Shown here: positions 9,557 through 19,219 of the stretch, piece after piece
Layout: the number at the start of each line of letters is the position of its first letter
Numbering within the stretch: position 1 is the stretch's first letter
Origin: Chara braunii
Taxonomy: Eukaryota > Streptophyta > Charophyceae > Charales > Characeae
Assembly (NCBI GenBank): GCA_003427395.1
Contig: BFEA01000269.1
Coordinates: forward strand, 310,770-339,595
DNA: 28,826 bases
Reading direction: 5' to 3'
The notes under the pieces: generated by a model
Seen by the model: only the letters and a program-made list of their open reading frames with translations
Database searches by the model: none
What the model was told of the DNA's origin: nothing
Position numbers and translations under genes: made by a program

Positions 9557-10256
9557 TTTTTTTTTTTTTTTTTNTTTTTTTTTTTTTTTTNAACACCCNG
9601 GGTGGTGCTAGGGGTGCTGGTAAGAGCAGACACCGCTAGCACTCCCAGGGAGGCTCCATCTATTGGTGGGGAGCGGCACCTGCTGGAAATCGGGTCCAGC
9701 GTCCCTGAACATTATAATGGTTTTCAAAACAGTATACTCCTGCCAGCATTGATTGCCTGGGACACCGGGGATTAACTGTACAGGTAAGCGTGCACCTGCT
9801 GGAAATCGGGTCCAGCGTCCCTGAACATTATAATGGCTTTCAGAACAGTATACTCCTGCCAGCAGTGATTGCCCGAGACACTTGTAATGGACAGGTTGCG
9901 GGCCGCCTCTTCAGTCTGCACTAGACCGCCAGATCACTCGTCTCTCCTTTAGCAGCTACTTCTTGTTCCTCATGCTGGATTCCCGGTGTTGCCCAATCAG
10001 TCAGCACCATACCATTGCATATCCACCATCGCCTGCTGGGGGGGCGGGAACGGGTCGAGGAGGTCTGTGGCAGGTCGCAGCGGGATCTCCTGGCCCATAG
10101 TAGTCCAGTCTCTGAAATGGATGCAGTAGTCTCCCCTGAATTCCTCCTGGTTGCCCTCCTGGGCGGGCTTGCCCTCCCATCTAACAAACGCGATCCAGCC
10201 CCCATTCTCACTACCCAACCAGTCCCCAGAAAATTGGTGAATTGCTTGTGTAATGT
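9557..10256 (-). mobile_element. Poly(A) retroposon nested inside the LTR-like element
   Basis: On the minus strand this ends in a long A tract (T run at 9555-9590, with two ambiguous bases). It is flanked by a 14-bp target duplication, aaagtcgcaaagtt, at 9543-9556 and 10257-10270. The related element at 18738-19219 shows the continuous, uninterrupted site (cacaaagtcgaagtcttgg). Minus-strand reading near 10266-9997 gives a short frame with GWIAFVRWEGKP and DYCIHFRDW, which I do not recognise. It behaves like a LINE-mobilised element of about 700 bp, either a 5'-truncated LINE or a SINE-like unit. Confidence 0.75.
9677..9890. repeat. 116-bp tandem duplication
   Basis: 'cacctgctggaaatcgggtc' starts at 9677 and again at 9793, and both copies continue nearly identically through 'agtatactcctgccagca'. 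It lies in the 3' half of the nested retroposon. Confidence 0.9.
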
Positions 10257-10727
10257 AAAGTCGCAAAGTTGCAGTCTTGAATTCCTGAACACAATGTCAA
10301 AGTAAAGTCACAGTGAACACACGCACTGAGGCTGAAAACTTGGTGCCCGTACTGGGCTTGAGTCCGTACATAAGTACCGGACTCAAGTACGGTCCTGAGG
10401 GCGTAAGTGAAAATGCCTCAGGGCCAGAACTGAAAATTGAAAGTCTGAGAGTGGGCGCCAGAATGTCGGATGGCGCCAAGCGTCCGAAATCCGAAAGTCC
10501 CAAAAGAAAGAATTTGAGAACGGGCGCCAGAATGCAGATGGCGCCAACTGTCTGAAATCAGAAAGCAAAAACAAAAAAAAAAAAAAACAAGAAAAAAACA
10601 AAAAAAAAAGAAAAAAGAAAACAAGAAAATTGAAAAAGAAAAAGAAGAATAAATACAGCAAGCTGGCCGGTGGTAACCCGCAGACCAGGGATCGAGCCCT
10701 GGTGGAGTCCGTAACAACAGCAGACAA

Positions 10728-11290
10728 TGCATCCTACCAACGTCGCGACTGCTGCTGAAAGCGTGCATCCTCCCTCACCGCCGTCACCGGTACCGCAACC
10801 ATCTTTTCCACCGCCACATCACCACCACCACCACCACCTCCACCTGCACCTGCGTCACCACGACCACTACCACTACCACCACCACCACCACCACCACCAT
10901 CACTATCACCATCACCATCACCACCAGCTCCCCCACCTACATCTTCCACTGCATCTCCTCTGTCAACTGGTTCCTCTTCTTCCTCCGCTTCATATTCTCC
11001 TCCCTCCTCCTGCTCCTCCTCCCTCTCCCCTTCTTCATTGACCTCACGATCAACACAGTCATGGTTAAATCAGTTGTTACAAAGGCCTAAACAGTGGAGG
11101 CATCCATGCTGAAGTTGGCGGTCACAGAGGCATCTTCGGCGGAGACGTTCCCCGTGTCCACAACTCCCTCCTAGACAGCAGCCTCGTTTGTCCTTGGACA
11201 GTATGATCACCACGCCCTTGGCAGCGGGCAGAGATGTGCTCCAATGCCATGCTTGTAACCAAAGGGAACGACGTTTCCACACTGTCACGC
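10728..11290 (+). pseudogene. Second-ORF fragment of copy B (Pro-rich and basic segment)
   Basis: This resumes copy B after the LTR-like insert. 'catcctaccaa' and 'actgctgctga' match 4614 on, the ccaccaccac tract matches the Pro-rich section, and 'cttcggcggagacgttcccc' matches 4988. The last part follows copy A to about 5120 (near 11290). The low-complexity tract has changed frame relative to copy A and the protein is not intact. The zinc-finger, protease-like and RING-like parts are absent. Confidence 0.7.
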
Positions 11291-11810
11291 TCCACCTCTT
11301 CCAAGGCCTGGTTCGGTGTCCCTCCCCAGACTGAGTGCAGTGGGTTGGTGGACTGGCAGGCTGTCATGCAGGGTTTTTAGGTAAATCAAATGTGTGGTGT
11401 GTGTGTATGCTCGAGCTAGCCTCGACGATTCTCAACAGCGTTGTCAGGTAGAATAGGACTGACCCTCCTGCCAGCGGCAATATGTATTAGAGATGCGTTC
11501 GGCTTTATCGCCTGCGCCTGACCCCGTGTAAGGCCAGACTCAAAGTCACCCTATTCTCAATGAGTCCTTGAGCAGCTTTGAGTGTGAGCTAAGTAATAGA
11601 AGAAGAAAGATGATAGATCATGTCATACCCCACAGAACGAAAGACACATGCAACACAAATGGACCAGACTATACAAGACTATGACCGAGGACAAGAGACT
11701 GAAGAGTAGTAGACAACGAATGCAGGGAGAAACCGTTGGAGGGCTGCAGTCACTGAGCAATCATAGCAGTGATGAGTCAAAATGCATGTCAGTGTCCAGA
11801 ATAAATAACA
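11291..11810. other. Unassigned sequence
   Basis: I see no supportable gene, repeat or element end here. Composition is mixed, with a short gtgtg run near 11395. Confidence 0.4.
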
Positions 11811-12278
11811 TCAATCAATGATCACAAGAGGGATACCCTCATGAGTTAGCTCGGCTGTGCGAGACTCTGCCTCCGGTACGTGCTGCTCCTCGTCCAACTC
11901 GCTGACTTTGGTAGCAATGGACTTGTGGACCTCATAGCTGATGTCCAAGGAAGCTGCCGGATATATCTGCAAGATGTAGGCCATACATCTGGTCATCTCC
12001 TTGTCATTAACACTCTTGAGGTACAACTCCTCTGCCAATGGCATATCCCCGTTAGCACCAATCAGAATCCCAATCCGCCCTTGGCCATTGATATAGTTAC
12101 ACGTCACTTCCAAGAAGTGGTCACCATAGAGCCTCTCCTGAATCCCTGCATAACAAAATCTGCTCCCACCAGATGGCTGGATCCATCCCGAGATAGGGGA
12201 CTGGTCCCTTCCTCTTGGAAGGGCCCGCCACATCTTTTGACCTCTGTCCCTCGGGCATATAGGGGTCACCTCAATCAC
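11811..12278 (-). CDS. Unrecognised protein remnant, minus strand
   Basis: A 155-residue minus-strand frame whose reading looks protein-like: FLEVTCNYINGQGRIGILIG, MPLAEELYLKSVND, then a Glu-rich end. I do not recognise a family, active site or membrane segment. Upstream the frame closes quickly, so this may be the C-terminal exon or fragment of a longer gene or transposon protein. Other minus-strand coding-like pieces lie 0.3-0.7 kb upstream at 12553-12977 and might belong to the same unit. The overlapping plus-strand frame at 11880-12374 looks like a shadow. Confidence 0.35.
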   Translation of the reverse strand: MIEVTPICPRDRGQKMWRALPRGRDQSPISGWIQPSGGSRFCYAGIQERLYGDHFLEVTCNYINGQGRIGILIGANGDMPLAEELYLKSVNDKEMTRCMAYILQIYPAASLDISYEVHKSIATKVSELDEEQHVPEAESRTAELTHEGIPLVIID

Positions 12279-12552
12279 CCTCCAAGAGATAACCAGCTAG
12301 TAGATAAGCTATCTGCCATAGAACTACCCTCCTTCTGCGTCACTTTCGTGTCTCCAGTATCATGGCCTCAGTAACCATCACTATCCAGTAGCCTCAGTCC
12401 CGATCAGTGTCCCAATCGAAGTAGTCACCCAGGTCGACATCGCTCACTCAGCAGGGGTCAAGGTCGGACTCATCAGTCTCGGGTCTATTGGTGTGGCCTG
12501 TCACCTTGAGTCCAGACTTGGCTGCCTCCTTTCATAGCCGCTTGCGGCGACA
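12279..12552. other. Unassigned sequence
   Basis: No supportable feature. It could be decayed coding or intron sequence between the two minus-strand remnants. Confidence 0.35.
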
Positions 12553-12977
12553 CTAGGCTCTGCGCTGTCGGTTTTGACTAAGACGTTTAGGGTTGCAACC
12601 CCCAAAGTCGTAGTACACGCCACCAGGAGCAGAAGGGACATTGCGGAAGACCACTCCCAACCAATGAGCTGCCCAGTAGCTCTCCCTACGAAATATGTAA
12701 TCAGCAATACGATCGTAAGTGGCCCCGTTATCCCTTTTCCTGGTCCACCCACGTTCTAGGTACCAACAAGCACGTGTCTTGTGGAAGGAAGCTCGTTCGC
12801 CCAAATTAAGAATGGTTGGTGCCTTGGGTGCCGGTTTGAAGAGCTCTCAATCAGCAACCCCTGCTTGGGTACATTCCTCTGAACCTGCTTTCCCAGCTTA
12901 AGCCCATTCCACCTCTTCCGCATTGAAGTGTTGAACGCTGAAAACGTGATTGAGGAGATCATGCTAGGCCCTGACAC
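12553..12977 (-). pseudogene. Unrecognised coding remnant, minus strand, frameshifted
   Basis: Two overlapping minus-strand frames look like one protein split by a shift. One covers 12977-12756 (FNTSMRKRWNGLKLGKQ, then PRHQPFLIWANE). The other covers 12804-12553 (ERGWTRKRDNGATYDRIADY, then AAHWLGVVFRN). The switch would be near 12780. No family is recognised. It may be upstream of the frame at 11811-12278 in a single element or gene. Confidence 0.3.
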
Positions 12978-13064
12978 ACTGATTATTTGGTCCCGTTAGA
13001 GAGGGTCTGATGATGGCAACAGTGGCTCAAGTTGGAGCCTGCTGGAGTGGGACCAGCAGCAGCT

Positions 13065-13400
13065 CAACCAGAAATAGGGGCCTGCCAGAATTGGCCCTGC
13101 AACAGCAAGGATCTCAAGGTAGAGGCCTGCCTGAATGGACATGGCAACAGCAACAATCTCAAGGTAGAGGCCCAGCTGAATGAGCTCGGCAACAGCAACA
13201 GTCTCAAGGTAGAGGCCTGCCTCAACGGGCCTGGCAACAGCAACAGTCTCAAGGTAGAGGCTCGCCTGAATAGGTCTGGCAACAGCAACAATCTCAAGGT
13301 AGAGGCTCTCCTGAATTGGCCTCGCAACAGCAACAATCTCAAACTAGAGGCCCGGCTGAATGGGCCTGGTGATGGCATCAGCAACTCAAAATTTGGGCCC
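13065..13400. repeat. 45-bp minisatellite
   Basis: The 'ctcaaggtagaggc' phrase recurs every 45 bp (about 13111, 13156, 13201, 13246, 13291, 13336), giving about seven imperfect units. Because 45 is divisible by three, one plus-strand frame (13032-13406) stays open and reads 15-residue repeats of the type SNNLKVEACLNGPGN. Whether this is translated is unknown. Confidence 0.9.
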
Positions 13401-13554
13401 GCCTGAGTGGGCCTGGCACCAGCAGTAGCAACTCGAAATATGGGCCTGCCTGAGTAGGCCTGGCACCAACAGCAGCAACTCAACATAGGAAGTGAGTAGA
13501 TTCAAAATTACCAAGAGGCGGCACAGGTACTTTTTCTAGCTGCGTAGGAGCTGG

Positions 13555-13815
13555 TCTGCAATTACTGTCTGCACAGGAACTGATCTGCAACGGCTGTCTG
13601 TGCAGCACTGAACTTCCACTGTTGCCTGTACAGGGATGGATCTGCAACTTCTGTTTGTGCAGGGACTGAACTGCAACTGTTGCCTGTACAGGGATGGATC
13701 TGCAACTTCTGTTTGTGCAGGGACTGAACCGCAACTGTTACATGTACAGGGATGGATCTGCAACTTCTGTCAGCGCAGGGACTGGACCGCAAACTGCCTG
13801 CCTGTGCAAGTTTTG
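13555..13815. repeat. 58-bp minisatellite
   Basis: 'cagggatggatctgcaactt' occurs at about 13631, 13689 and 13747, with a more diverged unit on each side. Units combine 'gtttgtgcagggactgaac' and 'tgcaactgttgcctgta'. Confidence 0.9.
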
Positions 13816-13977
13816 AACTGCAGCTGCATACCCCCGCTAAGCGCATATCACAACGGGTGCACAACTTCGAGCTAGTGGACCCAGCTCGCAGCCGCGGGCG
13901 TGCAGCCGAGGATCAGCTGGATAAACCAGCAGCGGCTGGCGCACAGTCCCGAGAACAGTAGCACGAGCCTACTGTAG

Positions 13978-14730
13978 AAGGTGTGCAACCCCGAACCAAC
14001 AGTATGAACCTGCAACAGCGGGCACGCGCCCCCTGAACCTGCAGTAGGAGGCTGCAGCGGGCGTGGAGCCTTGAAACAACAGTATGAACCTGCAACAGCG
14101 GGCGCGCAGCCTCGAACCTACAGTACCATCCTGCAGCAGAGGGCGCACAGCCCAGAACCAACAGTATGTGCCTGCAGGTGCGGGCACGCAGCCTCGAACC
14201 AACAGTATGTGCTTGTAGCAGCAGGGGCACAGCCCCAAACCGGCACTATGAGCCTGCAGCAGCGGGCGCACATCTCCAGACCAACAGTACACACCAGCAG
14301 CAGAAGGCGTGCAGCCCCTAAACAGCAATATGAGCCTGCAGCAGCGGACACACAGCCCCAAACCTACAGTAGGAGCCTGCAACAGCAGGCGTGCAGCCCC
14401 AAACGAGCAGTATGAGCCTGCAGCTCCAGGGGTGCAGCCCCAAACCAACAGTAGGAGCCAGCAGCAGCGGGCATGCGGCCCCGAACCAGCAGTATGAGCC
14501 TGGAGCAGTGGGCACGCTCCCCTGAACCAGCAGTATGAGCTCACAGCAGCCAGCGCACAGCCCCAAACCTACAGTAGCGGGCGTTCAGCCCCGGACCAGC
14601 AGCAAGAGCTTGCAGCAGTGGTTCGCAGTCTCGAACCTACAGTAAGAGCTTGAGCAGCAAGCGCGCAACCCCGAACTAGCAGTATGAGCCTGCAGCAGCG
14701 GGGGTGCAGCCCCAAACCAACACACGCAGG
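13978..14730. repeat. 41-bp minisatellite, about 18 units
   Basis: Units follow 'aaccaacagtatgagcctgc' then 'agcagcgggcgcgcagcccc'. The period is 41 bp, so reading frames rotate through it and the long minus-strand frames across it are an effect of the repeat. Units diverge by substitutions and small indels. Confidence 0.9.
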
Positions 14731-14804
14731 CGCACAGCGCAGTAGCCTTGATGTGAGTATGTGTGGAAATGCGGCCGTAGGCCCTTAGCAGCCTCGTGCT
14801 GTGC

Positions 14805-14920
14805 CAGGGCGCGCAGGTGCGCAATCCAGAAATCTTGATCCAAGGCAGCGCACCCGGGCATGCATAGCAGCCTAAATCCGTGCTAGCACGCAGGTGCGCA
14901 ATCCAGAAGTCTTGATCCAT
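14805..14920. repeat. 76-bp imperfect duplication
   Basis: 'gcaggtgcgcaatccagaa' followed by 'tcttgatcca' occurs near 14814 and again near 14890. It sits between the 41-bp array and the next array. Confidence 0.75.
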
Positions 14921-14989
14921 GCCAGCACATGTGGGCATGTGGCCTTTGCAGCCTCGATCCTGCGTAGGCGCGCAGTCTAGTACGGCCAG

Positions 14990-15275
14990 TGCACAGGCTG
15001 ATGGGCGCACGTGATCAGCACAGCAGGTGAGCAAGCTCCTGATGAGCACGCATAATTGGTACTGCAGGCGAATGAGCTATTGATGGGCACACAGGATCAG
15101 CATAGCAGGCGAGCAAGCGACTGATGGACGCGCAGGATTTGCACAGGGGACGAGCAAGCTCCTGATGGCGGTGATGGGCGCACAGGATCTGCACAGCCGG
15201 CGAGCAAGGTCCTGATGGGCGCACTTGATCGACACGGCAGCCGAGCGGGCTACAGATGGGTGCGCAGGATCATCC
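14990..15275. repeat. About 41-bp minisatellite (second family)
   Basis: 'tgatgggcgcacaggatc' and 'ggcgagcaag' alternate about seven times with a period near 41 bp, sometimes longer. The sequence is unrelated to the preceding 41-bp array apart from length. Confidence 0.8.
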
Positions 15276-15307
15276 CTACTGGTTAATTAGAGAAATAAAA
15301 TTAGAAG

Positions 15308-15537
15308 CAGGGTTGTGCCCCTGCCGACCACCGACCCCGACCACCGACTGTACTGCAGCCGACCAGTAGGGCCGACCGGTCGGCGTTCTGCCGACCAGTC
15401 AGAAAACCACCATCCACTCATTTTTTTTTCAAATCTGAGTTGGGGGCTGTACTGCACTTGCTGAGTACAGCCCAAATCCGCTGAGAAACTTTTGGGGATG
15501 GGGCGGGGTATGGGGGGGTTGGGGTTGGAGTATAGGG
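15308..15537 (-). mobile_element. hAT-like MITE, copy 1, cut by assembly gap
   Basis: It starts CAGGGTTGTGCCCCTGCC and continues with clustered ccgacc motifs. The sequence to 15537 matches the reverse complement of the right half of the element at 20655-21147, including 'gagtacagcccaaatccgct'. The other end is hidden in the N gap, so its target duplication cannot be checked. Confidence 0.75.
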
Positions 15538-16007
15538 NNNNNNNNNNNNNNNNNNNNNNNNNNNNNNNNNNNNNNNNNNNNNNNNNNNNNNNNNNNNNNN
15601 NNNNNNNNNNNNNNNNNNNNNNNNNNNNNNNNNNNNNNNNNNNNNNNNNNNNNNNNNNNNNNNNNNNNNNNNNNNNNNNNNNNNNNNNNNNNNNNNNNNN
15701 NNNNNNNNNNNNNNNNNNNNNNNNNNNNNNNNNNNNNNNNNNNNNNNNNNNNNNNNNNNNNNNNNNNNNNNNNNNNNNNNNNNNNNNNNNNNNNNNNNNN
15801 NNNNNNNNNNNNNNNNNNNNNNNNNNNNNNNNNNNNNNNNNNNNNNNNNNNNNNNNNNNNNNNNNNNNNNNNNNNNNNNNNNNNNNNNNNNNNNNNNNNN
15901 NNNNNNNNNNNNNNNNNNNNNNNNNNNNNNNNNNNNNNNNNNNNNNNNNNNNNNNNNNNNNNNNNNNNNNNNNNNNNNNNNNNNNNNNNNNNNNNNNNNN
16001 NNNNNNN
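15538..16007. other. Assembly gap (470 N)
   Basis: A run of undetermined bases. It begins in a G-rich low-complexity stretch of the MITE and ends at a TG/GA microsatellite, two likely causes of assembly failure. Open frames spanning it are meaningless. Confidence 0.99.

Positions 16008-16094
<87 letters not shown>
16008..16094. repeat. (TG)n(GA)n compound microsatellite
   Basis: A TG run (16008-16020) is followed by about 37 GA units. Confidence 0.95.
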
Positions 16095-16097
<3 letters not shown>

Positions 16098-16340
16098 GAT
16101 GAGTAGTCGTGGGCGTAAGCCTGCAGCTTGGCAGATGTTTGTGACCCAAACAGCGCTGCCTCTCCCTTCTCCTCTCTGACTTGCCTCCAAGTGCACTCGA
16201 CCTTGCTCCTTTGTGCTAAGACCACCACGTCTCCTGCTCAAAGCTCCAGCAGCGATCCTGCAGCAATGATAATTCCTCCCCTCTTCTCACTGGTACCGCC
16301 TACTCGTATATGGCGGAGAGGCTAGGCAATCGGCCAGTTC
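16095..16340. other. Unassigned sequence
   Basis: Nothing recognised between the microsatellite and the next repeat. Confidence 0.4.
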
Positions 16341-16680
16341 GTCAGTCCCATGCCCCCAAGGCTGGTACCAGTCCCACTCTAAAAATAGTGCGGGACTGCG
16401 TTAATTTGAGAACGGCTTTGGAACAAGCCCTGTTTGTGGAATCTGAACAGTCAATCCTGCGCAAAAAAAAGTGCGGGATCGAAAAATAGACCAGGCCCAC
16501 ACTAAAAGTAGCACTGGACTGGGACACTGGGACAGGCCCGATTTCGTAATACGAACAGTCGGTCCTGTGCTAAAATAGTCCAGGATCTAAAAATAGTCCT
16601 GGCCCTTGCTAAAAATAGCATGGGACTGGGATAGGCCCAATCCCGGAATACAAACAGTCGGTTCTTAGCACAGGATCCCT
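16341..16680. repeat. Degenerate tandem repeat, period about 105 bp
   Basis: Phrases such as 'aatacgaacagtcggtcctg', 'ctaaaaatagtgcgggactg' and 'gggacaggcccgat' recur about three times (near 16425, 16531 and 16635) with many changes. The units also contain short inverted segments (agtcccac/gtgcgggact). Confidence 0.7.
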
Positions 16681-16954
16681 CTAAATTTCAATAAGGGTCT
16701 AACCTCTCATTCCTTCAGTTGTGCGGCTCCAGTCCGAAGCGGTCAACCTGCCTTTCATCACCAATCCAAGGTCCGCTCCTTGGATCGTTTGGGCCGATCC
16801 CTACTAATCTGACCGTTGCAGTCGTGACGGTTTGGTCCAAAGGTTGTGATCTGACCTTTGGACTGCCACAAGACCATTCTGTCTTCCCTATTGACTCCCT
16901 CAGTCGCGACCTGCTGGTACCTCACTTGTGGCCTTGATATGACCCGGAGGCTGA

Positions 16955-17233
16955 CTGCGACGAGTCAGCTCCCGTTTACGTGGCAGGTCGGCCTCCAAGA
17001 AACTGGCCAGGAGTGGTGCATACCGAGTCCAATGCCCACAATGTGGCGATGTTTTCTTCAGTGCTGCAGGCCTGCATGTGCACCAGAGACGATATGCAGC
17101 CACCTGTGCAGTGTTTGCACGACTAGCAGCCACCCTGAGCACAAGTACAGCTGATCAGCTTCTGCTTCCTGCACTCACGCACCCACTTCTCATCCACTTA
17201 CCCCTGGTTCCTTCCCCGCTCGACTGGCTATGA
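16955..17233 (+). pseudogene. C2H2-like zinc-finger segment, copy C
   Basis: Homologous to 5177-5599. The frame opens after a TGA at 16952-16954 and contains CPQCGDVFFSAAGLHVH (CPQC from 17033), then FARLAATLS and a Pro-rich tail, ending at TGA 17231-17233. Before the finger there is a basic stretch (RLRGRSASKKLARSG) that copy A does not show in frame. No RT is found upstream, so copy C is 5'-truncated near 16950 or earlier. Keeping the finger frame in two diverged copies supports it as real coding sequence. Confidence 0.6.
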
Positions 17234-17403
17234 TCCACGTTCTGGTCACTTGATGCAGCCCCGACCAGAGATGATCTCTTTCCTGAATGCATGCTACAGT
17301 CGATACAGTTATAGGGCCAGAGGAACCTGACAGAAAGAGTCATGACCGCAATGAACCCTCGGCCGATCAACCTGCAGAATCAATTGATTTCATACTACTA
17401 TAG

Positions 17404-17804
17404 CAAAGCCACTGTATCTGCCCAAATGATTTCTCCTGTACTGCTTCTGATTTTGCAGACATTGTCCGCTGGATGGCAGTAGAGCAACATGATGTCTGCC
17501 CAGAGGATGAAAGTCCTGCAACTGGCATGAACATAGAATTCCAATCTATGGCATTTATGTGTAGACGACTACAATTCCAGCCTGCCCCACAAAATTATAT
17601 GCCAGACATGGACCCAAATATTTGTGTGTACATTTGCATCGTCCAGGTCATTTCAGTGCTCTTACCTTTGCGGATAATTCATGCACCCTATGGGACAATG
17701 GGGGCAGGGTGCACATGGTGGGAAATATTAACTCTTTCTATCACCGAACGGTAGAATCTCATGTGATCTGGCTGGTCAATCAGGAAGAGTATGTACACTC
17801 GTAA
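17404..17804 (+). pseudogene. Putative papain-fold cysteine protease domain, copy C
   Basis: Homologous to 5600-6020. The frame after a TAG at 17401-17403 reads ASDFADIVRWM, then NIEFQSMAFMCRRLQFQPAP up to about 17620. A frameshift leads into HRPGHFSALTFADN, then TLWDNGGRVHMVGNINSFYH, ending at TAA 17802-17804. The frameshift is at a different site from the lesion in copy A, so the two copies decayed independently. The front of the domain (SHCICPNDFSC) aligns poorly with copy A, leaving the catalytic Cys uncertain. In copy C the Trp of SWTLWDN is Cys. Confidence 0.4.
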
Positions 17805-17894
17805 GCTCTACAGTCTCGAGAAGGCAATCAGGCTGAACCTTCCCCGTCCCCTGTACAAGGCCAAGGAGCGTCCCCCCTATCCTGTGTAGATCGG

Positions 17895-18236
17895 ATGAAT
17901 TCTACCACAGATAGTGAAGGGCTCCCTCCAGAGGATGATGGCTGTGCCATGCCATTCTGTCCCCACACAGCTACAGTCCGGTTAGCATGCACATGGCATA
18001 GTCTCTGCTTTAAACTCTGTGAAGGGATGGTTGCTGCCAGCCTCAGCCGCAAAAAACTGACCCATTCCTTGTACTCACCCCCCCCCGCCCCTCTCATTAC
18101 TTGTCCAGTATGCCGTTGTGTCCTTGACTTGCTCTGCTTAAATTGCTGCAAACATCAGCCTGCTTTCCTCCCAACATTTCAGCCCCCTCCCATGTGTTGT
18201 CAATGTCTCCAGCAACATCAGCCAGCCAACCGATAG
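17895..18236 (+). pseudogene. RING-like Cys/His cluster, copy C
   Basis: Reads CAMPFC, 8 residues, CTWHSLCFKLC, EGMVAASLS, then CPVC. This has the same spacing as the first cluster of copy A, with the last ligand of the middle group Cys instead of His. A partial second cluster (CLNCC ... CCQC) follows before the stop at 18234-18236. The frame differs from that of the protease-like block upstream, with a stop between. Confidence 0.55.
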
Positions 18237-18737
18237 GCCCAGCCTGCGAGTTAGTTACAGAGGCTGGGACCTGGACACTGTCCCAGTAGACCACAGGCAC
18301 TACCTGCTGGATCTGGATGCAGCCTCCAGTCCTGGACAAAAGTTTTGAGGCCGCCACGCAGAACACCCCGTGCAAGTTGCTGCAAGGTGTGAACTCTGTT
18401 GTGCAGTGAGCAGAAGGGAGCACCGAAGAAGGAGAGTAGCTGTGGTCGCTGTAGTGAGCGGCAGCCATAGCTGGGCGCAGGGAAGCTGGATAGTGCAGTG
18501 TGGAGGTCAGGGAAGAAGGAAGGCAGTACTGACTGCTGGTTTTTAGCAGGTACTGGCGGAGGAAGCCTGTATGAGCAGAGTCTTCAAGCAGAAGTCGGTG
18601 AGTGACACATGGACAAGACAGAATTGGTAGAGGCTAGCATGAGTAGAGGTAGTAGGAAATAGATTTGATGGTAGAGGCCACTCGCCAGAGAGAGCTTGTG
18701 AAAGTAAGTAGACAATGGATCAGTGAGCAACTGTAAT
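18237..18737. other. Unassigned sequence
   Basis: No gene or repeat recognised. It may be the 3' region of copy C. A GC-balanced, G-rich stretch with several gtgag/aggtac phrases lies at 18480-18700. Confidence 0.4.
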
Positions 18738-19219
18738 TGTAACGAGCGCGAGGCTGAGGGAGACAGGGAGAGCCAAGGGAGAGGGAAGAGAGAGGGAGAG
18801 AGTGAGAGCACACACACACACTCACTCACTCGACATGACCAAGGGTCGGACGCAGACACAGTGGCAAGGGCACAAAGTCGAAGTCTTGGATTCCGAATGC
18901 CGAAAACAGCAGCAAGTCACACTGAGTACGAGTACAGCAGCTGAAACTGGTACGAGACTGGTCTTCGTACTGTACGGGGAACCGGTATAAGTGTCGGTGA
19001 CACGTACGGTACCAGGGGCATCTCTGCAAAATCTCCGAGGGCAGAGCCAAAAAATGTGGTATTTGAAAGTGGCGCCCAAATTGTAGCATGACGCCAGTTG
19101 TCCAAAATCCGACGGTACCAAAGGAGGGGTTTGGAAAAAGGGTGCCAGGCCAAAAACGGAATGTAGCAAAAACGGCAACAAAATAGACCGGGGGTCGAGC
19201 CCTGGCGGAGTCCGTAACA
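18738..19219. mobile_element. LTR-like element (solo LTR candidate), 482 bp
   Basis: The ends are TGTAAC...GTAACA (TG...CA with a short inverted match tgtaac/tgttac). It is flanked by 'gtaat' at 18733-18737 and 19220-19224 (identity extends to gtaattg). It is homologous to 9429-10722 and lacks that element's nested insert. A GA-rich stretch with a CA run lies near the left end. No coding region is present, so it is either a solo LTR or a short retroposon. Confidence 0.6.

Larger units (their letters stand above)
9429..10722. mobile_element. LTR-like insertion (solo LTR candidate) in copy B
   Basis: The insertion interrupts copy B's second ORF: copy A sequence equivalent to 4560 lies left of it and that of 4614 lies right. 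It is flanked by 'gacaa' at 9424-9428 and 10723-10727 (identity extends to gacaatgca), and its ends are TG...CA. Without the nested insert it is about 580 bp and resembles the element at 18738-19219 along its length (GA/CA-rich start, 'agtcttg-attcc', ending 'gtccgtaaca'). TG-CA ends with a 5-bp duplication fit an LTR. No LTR retrotransposon coding region is present, and a non-LTR retroposon remains possible. Confidence 0.6.

Noticed and set aside
10680-10710. B-box-like 'ggatcgagccc' near the end of both LTR-like elements
   Set aside because: No A box at proper spacing and the T-arm does not pair with a 7-nt loop, so a tRNA-derived origin is not supported.
10727-11041. Open frame with a poly-His tract
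   Set aside because: It reads the ccaccaccac tract of the second-ORF fragment in a shifted frame; alignment with copy A shows the region is a decayed Pro-rich segment.
13064-14566. Long minus-strand frames with repeated Leu- or Cys-rich motifs
   Set aside because: They are produced by the 45-, 58- and 41-bp minisatellites. The 41-bp period rotates the frame, so no protein repeat could be conserved there.
15045-15060. Hammerhead-like CTGATGA string (Penelope-like elements can carry hammerhead ribozymes)
   Set aside because: No stem II followed by GAAA is found, and it lies in a minisatellite rather than in the 5' module. I saw no hammerhead core in the 5' modules either.
13978-15275. CRISPR array
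   Set aside because: Units are directly adjacent, without constant repeats separated by unique spacers, and the context is eukaryotic.
15287-16241. Open frames of 240-310 residues spanning the N gap
   Set aside because: More than half the residues are undetermined, and the rest is microsatellite or MITE sequence.
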